NCBI GenBank assembly: GCA_029962745.1
Contig: CM057156.1
Span: 2,936,114-3,000,113, forward strand
DNA length: 64,000 bases
Direction: 5' to 3'
Origin: Echinometra lucunter
Lineage: Eukaryota > Echinodermata > Echinoidea > Camarodonta > Echinometridae
Below are positions 13,601-25,600 of the stretch, piece by piece (position 1 is the first letter of the stretch; every line of letters begins with the position of its first letter). The notes under the pieces were generated by a model. That model was not told the origin of the DNA. It worked only from the letters and a program-made list of their open reading frames with translations, and did no database searches. Both the position numbers and the translations under genes were made by a program.

Positions 13601-16600
13601 TTGATATATCTTGGTGAGTGTAGCTATTCATCAGTTAGAATTGATTTTTGGGATGTAACTTCTTTGTCCCTATACAGATATCAACGAATGTTCGACGATG
13701 CAAGGCACATGCCCCAACGGTCGTTGCATTAACACACCAGGCAGCTTCTACTGTGATTGCATTCCAGGATACATTTTATCTCTATCAGGACTCCGCTGTG
13801 AAGGTGAAGATTATCATCACATTATCTTGTTAATTGTGGGTTAAATATACCTTAGATATGGGTTCCAAGATGATTTTTTTCATGAAATATTGGCTATGAT
13901 TAGCTATATAGGACATTTTAGCGGCGCATTAAAAACACATATTTTATGTCTGCATGACTTGTCTGTGCAATATCAGAGCATATTGTATGAAATGCCGAAT
14001 TCTCCATATATGCTCATGTACAAATTTGCCGTGCAATATTATGCGATATTGCATGGTCTTCTCGCGTGCGCGCAATAAAACAAACATGCGCAATAAGGAT
14101 TACAGTGCGCGGATACGCAATACACGCGATGCACAAACGACACTTTGATGACGTCATAAAGAGGTAAGTCAAACTTGTGTGATCAAAATAAATGTACAAT
14201 AGGGGCCCTTTTTAGTAGCTGGAATGACATTTATTGAATTTAAAATCCCTTTCCTGTTGGGTATAGATAAAAATAATTATATTGGATGGCTTTATTTCAT
14301 GGAATATCAGGAATATTCCACTCGTTAGGGCTAATATTGCACTCATCTTCGATTCGATTGGCCCTAATTTGTGGAATATTCTCTGGTATCCCATTCAGAG
14401 CCATCCAATATAATATAATTATGTAATTCATTCCCGTTAGATAGTGTACAAGATTTCACACCAAAGCAGATGAAATACATGTAGGTATATAAGATCAAGA
14501 CATTGTAAAGCATAATACATCATCCCCAAATTATTGCAACAAAGGGTAACTTTGGTTCTAAATGTGAAGTGCTAGGCAGAGTGTGTTCCAAAGACCAGTT
14601 GCATATAAACTTTAAAGTTATGGGTACTTCTTCCACAAGTCATTACTGCAAGGAACTAACTGTTTATGTTTTGTTGTTGTTTTTGTTTCAGATGAGAATG
14701 AATGCATTACCAGGGAGAATATCTGTCAGCATGGTCGATGTGACAACACCATTGGAAGCTTCAGGTGCTCCTGCTTTGATGGCTTCCTTCTCTCACCTTC
14801 TGGTCAAGAGTGTATCGGTAAGGACATCCTTGTAATGGTCATCTATACCCTCTCATCAGAGCGGTGTTGCATTAAACTTTAACATTTATGGTAATTAGTA
14901 GAGGTGCCATGGACGAGTGGTTTAAGGCGCTTGACTGGAGACGTGAGAATCGGGGGTTCGATCCCCGGCACGGCACTTATGCCCTTGAACAAGGCTCTAC
15001 TTTGCTTTTTTATCGTACATCAAATAAATTAATGTGCTGTAGCCGTATTGATACCAACTTGTGCATGTGTGGTTTTAAAAAACAAGAAAATTAATGGTTA
15101 CTCAGCTATCAGTGATTTCTACCATGGTAACATTGCTCAACAGCCAGTCAAAGTCAAGGTTTCCATGCAAGTAAACATTCACGACAAAGTTACCATCAAT
15201 GATAAGTTTTATGCAACAGGGCCCAGAAGGGTTGTGTACTAAATGTTTGTGTGTGTATTACCAGGAACATATATCACTTTCTTTAGTTTGATGTATTGTT
15301 ACTTCCTCATTTACTATGGTCATCTCTCATACATATCCTCTGCTCTGCCATTTAAGCCCTCATTCCACTATGCCGCTCTTGCTACGATTTGACAATTTTT
15401 CCAGGTCGGGAAAGATCGGATAAAAATTGACCGATCTGGACCCAATACTCGGCGATTTTCTCTAGGCATGAATGATTTTCGTTTTTGGGACGGCGACGGA
15501 AATCGTGAATGATTCAGCAGATGTGATCTAGCGGCGAGAGGGGCATCGCGAGCTTGTATAAGTCTGAATAAGCGAAGGAACAGCCTAACTAAATCAGAAA
15601 CAACGTAGTTAAAGTGGAGACGGCGTAGTTAAAGCGGGAACGAAATGTATTGAGAACGTTGTAGGAACCCGCCTTAATTACAGTAAGAGAGGGGAGCGCG
15701 TAGTAAGAGCGGTTACAGTGGGAAAGTCGTCATTAGATAGGGGTAGAGCGGGGCAACAGCGGGACCACAGCAGCGTCCAGCCTACGTCCCGTTCTGGTGC
15801 CACTGTCACAGCGCTGAGAAAGACTTACTACGATCACTCTGCTGTGTTTACACTGTAGTTACGTTCTTTCCGCTCGCTTTACGATGAATTTGATAGGAAG
15901 GATCGGGATGAAGTTTGGAACATGTTCAAAATTTCTTGCCGATCTGAACAACTACCCGATTCTTCTGCGTTCTCACAACACTGCTGCCACGATGTTACCA
16001 ATTAAAAACGACCCCTGTACGCTTTTGCTGCTCTCCGCCAATTTGATAGATCGGGAGAGATTGGCATCAAATCGTGATAGTGGAATGGGGGCTTTAGTAG
16101 GATTATATACGTGTGTCAAGTAAGTCTTGTCCATTACGGTTGCATACCTAGTTCTTTTCCAGTAGGGTTGCACACCAAATAAGTCTTGTCCAGTAGGGTT
16201 GCGTACCAGGTAAGCCTTGTTCCCATGTGATGCAGTTAACCACCTGAAAATAACAAATGCTGCAGCAAAACTAAATGACAGAAGGGTAGTACACCCCACA
16301 TTTTTGTATCTTATATCTTATTACACACAACTATGAGAGTTAACTCACAAAATGTTCATGTTCCCACAAATCACAAAAAGTTAGTTTGTGATTTACCATA
16401 TTTAAATGATGATGCTTCTTTCAAACCTTATGAACCTCTCCCCAAACTCATCACAGTTTTTAGCTTTCCATTCTTTTGCATTCACTTATAATGTGTGCTG
16501 TTATGATGCCTCATAAAATCTAGCCAAATCACATTGTCTCTCCCTTTCTTTAGATACTGATGAGTGTACCATTATACCTGACATGTGTCGTAATGGTCTC

Positions 16601-19600
16601 TGTCAAAACACTATCGGAAGTTTCCAGTGCACCTGTCCCCCAGGATATCTGCTAAGCAGTGATGGACTCATTTGTATTGGTTCGTACAAGACTTAGTACC
16701 ATACTCTACAAAAAAGAGCATACAAGTTAACTTATGTGTGATCCACTGATTTATGGAGTGCTAGATGTTAGCTCTTCCGGTCAATATCAGTGATTGTACT
16801 TCTGCAAGGATATGAATGAACTACTAGTAATTAAATATTGTCTTGATATGAAAATGAGAAATTTATTACCTATTCATGATATTTTCATTTAAATCACACT
16901 TCAGTGTCATGTTTTTAAAACTTTGCATCTATTTGAATAAGCATATTATGGGCAGAGTCCCACTTATTCATCAGCCTTGGTGTCTTTTTTTTTTTATATT
17001 TGCAAACTTTAGGAATTGACCTAGGATTAAAATTTCATGTTAAAGAAGATTGGTTCTCATTACAGTGGCAGTGTTCGCTCATCTTTGGACTCTTGCTTGA
17101 TTCATGTCATTTTTTCTTTCCTTTTAAAATTTTAGACATGCATTTTTATGCAGCTCGAACTACCCCACCTACAGTGTTATTTTATCTCTTCCTTTTGGTT
17201 CACATACATGTATGATTTACGTTGAGTCATTATTACCGTTTTGCCTTCTGTACATATTGGTTTACCAAGTTTGATGTTTATGAACCAGTTCTACATATCA
17301 TGAATATATTTCTTATCAGGGAAAAAAATATACGGGGGCTCGGGCGAATTCGCCCCCGAAATACCAAAAAGAGCCCTGGAAAACTAAAAAAAGAGCCTCA
17401 TAGGCTCTAATGTAAACTGTAATACAATGTAGAAAATTCGGGTGAGTGAGCTCAAAAAGTAGCCCCGGAAAAAAAAAAAATTAATTTTTTCCCTGTTTGT
17501 TATACCCTGTAGATTGTACACAATTCAGCCTTATGGCTGCAAAGTGCAGTATAAATGAAACCGTTTCAATTTCAATTTCAATGTAATTGTAGGTCAAGGA
17601 AAAAAGTTCTCTTTGTATAGTGAATTTAGCTCTTACACTCGTTAACTCTTACAGTGCCGATGGCACGTATATGTCCCCAAGAAACTTTACATTTTTAATC
17701 GACCACTTAGAATAATGGATATGGTCATGAAAATATGTGAAAGTTCAGAGGATAAATATAGTATTTAAAATATCTGTCAGTCACTATATACTACCATAGA
17801 ATGTTTTTTAGAAAACTGCAGATTTTGGAAAGGATCCATTCTTATTTTAGCATAAAATAATATCAAACAAATGAGAAATGAAAAGGTCAAGAAGGAAGCT
17901 CATTTTTATTTCCAAATAATTTTCATGCAAGACATTAATTAATGGAAATATTTGGTATCATTTGAAAGGGTAATAAATTTTCTATAACTTTATCTGTATA
18001 GAAATTACTGTTGAAGACTTACAGGTATTTGAAAAGCAAGCATTGTTCATGATTTGGTAGAATTTGGGAACAAGCAAAACCTCTTGGCACTGTAAGAGTT
18101 AAAGGTTCTAAGCTAATTCCTGACATGAAGATGTCCTGTACAAAAATGTCTCATTCCTCACACTCTTACCCATTTTGCTTGGATTTGCTTTGAACAGACA
18201 TGCGTAGGAGTTACTGCTACAATGACTTCATCAGCGGTCAGTGTACAGACCCTAGGGCAGGCAATGCTACTCGTAAGGAATGCTGCTGTTCCCTTGGTGC
18301 TGGCTGGGGTTCCCCCTGCAATCTGTGCCCACAACCCACTGATGGTGAGTCAATCCAAACAAATTCAACTCTTACCGATCTGATTAGCAATTCAATCTCT
18401 TACTTAATGCTGCATTGTATGTAAGTTACCCAGTTTCCAGCTTAAGTGACATGCTAGTTTTTAGTTAACTTTGATATTCATTTGAAACATTTGTCTAAGT
18501 ATTTTACCATAAGTCTAGGACAGCCCCCTAGCAGACTCAAGCCAATTATTTTGGATGCCTTGATCAGGCAGGCATATGATATAGCCTGCATAAAAGCAAT
18601 TGAATACTGCATGCAAATGCAATGGGACTTCTTGATCTTGCGTGATCCTATATGACATCACAATTTTGCATTAAAGTTGCCTTCTGAAGTGAAGTACATT
18701 GTGATCTGAATACAAGCATAGCCATATTGCTAAACTGAGTGTTAAAGTAGAAAACTGATTTATTCCACACACTGAATTGCATACCAGCCCTGAAGAAGTA
18801 AGTGATGTGAACAGTACAGGGTTTACTACACATTCAGAAACTTTCCATGGCTTCAAGTTTGCTGGTGTTACATTGATGATGATATTTGGAACTAAAGCAA
18901 AAGTTCTACTGTCATGTGTGATCCACTTTCTCTGAATTCTTCACATTTGCACTTTTGATGTTTCTTCTCATGTGTGTTAAAGAGGTGGTGGGGGGAGGAG
19001 GAGGGAACGAGAGAGAGAGAGAGGAGGAGGAGGAGGAGGAGAGAAAAAAGAGAGAGGAGGAGGAGGAGGAGAAGAAGATTAAGAAGTACCCCCCTGTGCA
19101 TGTATATATTTGTACAAATGTAACCTGTAGAGTAAATTGTTCACTTTCTCAAGTGCGGTAATAATGACTGATACTACTAGTTGCATCCTTGTTAGTATGT
19201 CTTTTCCTATCTTTGCCTCCTCCTATCTTAACTCTGTACCTTTCTCTTTGTTCTGAAGTGCATAGGGACTGAGAAGTGATAAGCACCACGCAAAATGTTT
19301 TTTATTATTATTGTTATTATTATTATTATTATTTTTATTATTATTATGTTGATGATAATTTTTTGTATATTTTGTGACCTTTATAGCAAGCTTCGTTGAT
19401 CTTTGTCCTGATGGTCCTGGCTACGCTCCCAGCCTAACCCCTGACCTTTATGAAGACATCAATGAGTGTAAGGTGTTCCCAGGAATCTGTGAGAATGGTG
19501 ACTGCATCAACACAGATGGATCTTATCGCTGTCAATGCCCACCAGGATTCCTTCTTGATACCACCGGTCGCCTCTGTGTTGGTATGTATATTTACAGCAA

Positions 19601-22600
19601 TAATTATGATGATCTTTGTCTATTTTGAAATGCCAAATTAATAATAATAATATTGATGATAGTAATGGAACTGTGTCGGTATGTACATTTACAACAATAA
19701 TTATGATGATCGTTGTCTATTTTGAAATGCCGAATTAATAATAATAATATTGATGATAGTAATGGAACTGTGTCGGTATGTACATTTACAACAATACTTA
19801 TGATAATCGTTATTTATTTTGAAATGCTGAATTAATGATAATAATAATGATAATAGTAATTGTAATGATAATAATGATAATTTTGATAATAATAATGTTA
19901 ATGATAGTCATAATAATGATGATTATGATAGTGGTAATGATGGTAATGATAATAATGATAATTTTGATAATAATAATGTTAATGATAGTCATAATAATGA
20001 TGATTATGATAGTGGTAATGATGGTAATGATAATAATGATATACCATTTTATTAAGCGGAGAACATATGTACATACTCCTCTTTGTTGCAAGAGCTCCTA
20101 ACATGCTTATTAGTGATGAGGAGTTAGATAAAGAGATGTTTTTAATTTTTATATATCTACAACTTTGTATTATCATTTTTCCCATCACTTGAGTGAGTTA
20201 CCCATCCGTGTGACGACTCACTTTGATGTACATTTCTTATTTTAACCTTTAAAACATTGATAATTAAATTTTCATTCTTTCGATGTCATTGAGTGCCATT
20301 TAAGCATTATATAATTTTGCTAAGCATGAAAGAAATTATGAGAATCTGAAGCTTTAACAGGTCAAATGTTAAGTAAAGAATATTTTTCATTGGGAAATAA
20401 ATGCAGTAGGTAGTTAGAATGAGTTTAGCTGGATCACTGCCGTGCATGGGTGAAATCATCAGTTAAAGATATTGCTTTGAAGAAAAAATAATTTTGTGTC
20501 GCATTCCTCATTTTTCCAGTGCTAAAGATACTGAGGTTTGCAATTCCAAAGTAAAAATCATTAGCCCTTGTATTATCTTTATTATTTTGTACCTGTAATT
20601 TGTTTGTTTGTTTGTTGTTCTTTTTTTTTTAATGTTTTGAAGGGGCATGACTTTTTTCCTATTTACTTTTATGTGTATTTTCTTCTCACCTTTGTAATTA
20701 CAGAATGTCTTATTTTATGCCATGGGGACGATATGGACGTTGGGCTTCAAAAATTCTTTGTTTTTTGCACTCTTCTACCATGAATACTTGTATTTCGGTG
20801 TAACTCACTGAATTTTATTATTTGTCAATGACTACTTTGCATGGTGAAAAATAAAACAAACAAACAGACAAATAATATGAGTATGTTCTGTTTCTGTTCA
20901 GATCGCGACGAGTGTCAAGAGAATTACGATGTGTGTGGCTTCAATTCAACATGCTACAACACCCTTGGATCATTTGAGTGTAACTGTGGGGAAGGATATC
21001 AAATAGGAAGGAGAGGAACTTGTGAAGGTAAGATAATGTTTATAACATGGCTGTTGATTTGTATTCTAATAATTTTCTAATTGATATGATAATGATTGTA
21101 GTAGTGATATTGTGAAGTTATAACTGGTGGATTTATGAAACATCTGTGTCATGGGATAAAAGAGATGTCTTTAAGTTTTAGTGGAATGATAGAGATATAG
21201 ATTCCTTTAGAAAGGTTAAAGTACTGACATGTAGCCTGACCTGATTCCCAAATTGATGTTCCATGTACAGGTTTGAAATTTTCCTCCTAACCTTTCACTG
21301 TTTAGTGAACTCAGCCCCAGCTCATCCCCAGGACCTGATGCAAAATATACTCCATTCAGAAATTTATGTCCAAAGTCAAAGTCGGTTCTCAGTGTTCCTA
21401 AAAAGGTCTTATGAAGCTGGCTCTTTTTAATTAGCAGCAGCTGAACCATGAAACAGATTTTAATGTTGTAAAGGAGGTAGCCACAATATTTCAGTTTAAG
21501 ATCAGACTGAAAACTTACTTGTTCTGTATAAGTTTGATTCAAGTTTAGTTTAATTTTAAGTTGATATTTGATTTGAAATGTCTTTTTCTATCATTGCCTC
21601 CTTTATTAACTCTATATCTTTCTATTTGTTCTAAAGCACCTGGTAATAAAAAAGTGATATGCACTATACAGTGTGGTTTATTATTAAGATGTGTACAGAT
21701 ATGATGCGACTTTGTGCCGCCATATTTTTTGTGTACAAGCCTATGGGGTATGAGGCGACAAAAAATGTGTCCTGTCTCGGCGACATTTTTTGCTGCCTGG
21801 CTCATTCCCAGGACCTAATGCAAAATATACTCCATTCAGAAATTTATGTCCAAAGTCAAAGTCAGTTCTCAGTGTTCCTAAAAAAGGTCTTATGGAGCTT
21901 TATGACTTTTGCCTGGCTGCAAAAAAAAAAATGTGCACCAATCAAATTCCTAAGAAGTTAGCGCAAGAAATGTTATGACATTGTTTGCGCAAGTTTTGAC
22001 AAAGTTCTGTCTTATTTGAGAGTTGACACATTAATGCGCATTCATTAGCATATGTGGCGGCACAATGTCGCGCCATATCTGAACACAAAAAGTGTGGCGG
22101 CACAAAGTCGTCTCATATCTGAATGCACCTTTATTATCATTATGACAAACCTTGATCTACCTCTGTGTAATTGTACTGTCATGATTTTATTTATTGTAGA
22201 TATCAATGAGTGTCGTCGAAGGAGAGGACAGTGTGCATTCCGCTGTCAGAACCTACCAGGATCCTTCAGATGCCTCTGTCCTAGTGGATACACTCTTACT
22301 GATGATGGAAGGCATTGTAGAGGTCAGTGTAGTAATCATATTACAGACAGGTATCAATCAGATATGATTATTTACGTTGGTCCACCTTTGACATCACCAT
22401 CCGTAAGACATGACTCGGGTTCAAACCTGGTTTTGAGCAGAGTCAGTCTGTAGGTGAAGACAAAGAGCTAACTATGGATGTTACAGCTAGGCCAACTCCT
22501 GAAATGAAAAGTATTCCATTCTACACAGTTCATATTACACCAAGTGTTCTTTTGTGTTTCAAGTAACATTTGAAATTATTTCTTCATTACTACTAGGTAT

Positions 22601-25600
22601 ATTTCACTCCGAACGGGAAATTACATTTAAAGACTGTCCGACTTCAAAAGCTGAGGGCGCAATTTCTCACCGTCATTTTGATTACGAAGTGTTAGAAGGG
22701 TCACGCAGAGGTCAGAACCAGGCCACAGCGTAATCACCAAAATGATCGAATATTATTAGTGTCAATATGCAACTTGCACCGTCCCATTCATACTTCCCAG
22801 ATGCTACTGTCATGTCGGACAGTCTTTAAGTAGTTCAAGACTGGTCATATGGCATCACTTGCATAAAATATATGTATTTTTTAAATGTGCAATTCGATTT
22901 TTTTCTTATTAATATTCTAAATCTTGCACTAGACCCTTTGTTGTCTTGTCAATACATGGACATACGTGTAGTTGTACATGTATATCTAGAACTGAGTGTT
23001 TCATCTCATTCTTTTTCTCTTAGATCTGGATGAGTGTGAGACAAACCTAAACACCTGTCGCTATCGTTGCAAGAACCTCATGGGCAAATTTATGTGTCTT
23101 TGTGATGAAGGCTACACACCAATTGGTGGAGATGGAAACAACTGCAGAGGTAAGTAGATTGGCAGGTGAATGGATGGATGGATAGATAGATCAAAGAATG
23201 GAGCTTAGATGTCATTGTCATTAAGGCTACGTATCTGTCTAACCAGCTGAATACTCTCCACAAGATAATTCAGGCTGAGGTCTGTGAAAAATATGTGTAA
23301 TAATGGTGACTGAATTACAGACGTGATGGCAGGCAGATGGAAGGATGGATAGATATATTGATTTACATATATTTGTTTGGATGGATGGAGAAAGAAATAG
23401 ATGAATTGATTCATGTTGAACTCTTGCTTATAGAGATACGGATTGAAATATGTAAATTGCAGATCAGATTGTAATTGGATGTTGTGCTACATGCATAAAA
23501 GGAATAATTGCTTTATTTTTCTATATTCCAGATATCAATGAGTGTATGACAAACCATGGTGTGTGTCAGAATGGACGTTGCAGGAACACAGAAGGTGGCT
23601 ATACTTGTATCTGTAACCAAGGATACACACTTGGTCCCTCTGGCAGGGATTGTATAGGTGAGTGATCATCATCTTACATGTTAATGTATGCTTCTGGAGG
23701 TGGTCATCACTGAATAGCCTGTAATTGAGAAGATTCTGAAATTGCACAATGAAGCTCCTTCAGTATGTTAAAGATAAACAGGAGTTCAGGTCAAGCATTC
23801 ATAATGTAAAAGAAACTGCTCCAAAGCAACTGAGAGAGTTAGATTAGTTTTGTATATAAACACAGATGTCTAGTGTGAGATATAGAGATTATCGAATTGA
23901 TACTTACTCACTCTCCAATATTTTCATATGAGGGCATATGAAGAGCAATCATTTTAAGGTGACATTTGTACTATGATATTCTTCCTCACTGACATGGAAA
24001 GAATGAGAAACCTCACCAATTATTTTTCACCTTTCCCAGAACCCAAGCTTCTCGTTAAACAAAATGAAAAATGATAGAAGCAGGTGTTTAAAACCTTCCT
24101 TCAGTGTGATGCCAATGATGATGTTGTATTCGGTTTCTATTCCTTATACATGTAGTGTGAAATAATCATTCCCTCCATCTTTTCGCCTCCATCGTTCTTG
24201 AAAATAATCATTCTGAATTTTTTCTTGCAAAAATTTGATACTAACATTAAGGCTTTGGGCTGATTTAGCTTATTGTCAATGGGGCAAACAATACTGAAAA
24301 ATGTTAAATGCTCAGGAGAACCCAAAAACCTAATTGAGCTGGAGGCAGTCAAGTTTCATTCATCAATAGTGGCCTCAATGTTCTCACCAGAAAAAAATCC
24401 ACACATGTCAAGGACATGTGCTGCCACTCCTGAGGATGGGGGTGGGTGGGGGGGGGGGGGGGGGATTCCCCCTCCCGCGCAAATCGCGGGATGGGAGCGT
24501 GACCCGAAGCGGAGACTTATAGTGGAGATACTTGCACCACTAGGAGCTCTGAAGCCCTAGATCAGTATATAAATACGAGATATGGGAGAGCAGGAGAGTG
24601 GAATTAAATAAGCCTGTGCATTTACATATATTTTTCTACCCATGTACACTTTTACCCATATGGATGGATACATGTGGTGCCTGTTCAGAATTTGTAAGCA
24701 GTCTGGTCAATGACAACATCAAGTGACAACATCAAAATCTCTCCCTCTCTCACTCTCTCTTCCTTTCTCACTATCTTCCTCTCTCTCTCTCTCTTTCTCT
24801 TCCATGTATGACCATGAGGGAAAATCCTACTCATAAATTTCTTTCAGCCTTCAACTATTACCAACTTTAAGAGTACACTGTACCTATTCAATGGGGAGTA
24901 CACTAGTCTGTCCCTGGACACTTCACAGGCTTAGTTGAAATATATTGTCAAAAGTAAAAAAAAATCTCTGGCATGTGTTATTACTGTTAGGAATGTATAC
25001 TCAATTTCTTTTTTTTTACCCTTGTTGCCACGCTTGTCAGGGCAATTTCACACATGGTTCTACTTTGTCTGAAATCCTGCACACATAGTATTGGAACCAT
25101 GGGTGTTATGTACTGCCGAGAACAATGAGTGGTCTCATATTTTGCAGATAGGCATGTGAGTGTTTGAAAACACATTTTAAGTGTTCCTAGCTGTAAGATC
25201 ATGAAAAGAATCAAATATCACCAAAAATTTGAGATGCAAAATACACCCTGAAAATAGACTCCATGGTTACTATTTTTAAAAATTCAGTAGGTCATTGTAC
25301 TCGCAGTAAGCTTAGCTACATGTATGCTTTGTAAAGTGTTGTTCTTCTAACTGCTCTCATTGCACGACAGATCGCAGGACCGGTTTTTGCTTTGCCTTCG
25401 TTCCACCTAGTGGTTGTGATGCCAGCCTTGGAAGTATGCAACCAGTCACTATGGAATCATGCTGCTGTAGTGGAGGAAGAGCTTGGGGACCTACCTGCCA
25501 GATATGCGCTGTCTATGGATCAAGTGAGTGTATAGCATGTATCAGCTAAAGTAAAGGCTTGTTCAGATATGAAGTGAAAAACCCCTGCGGCAAACCCTCA

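Noticed and set aside
14903..14976. A tRNA gene (Ser/Leu type)
   Set aside because: A and B boxes are good, but the anticodon arm and variable arm are not, and a SINE body follows. It is treated as a SINE head.
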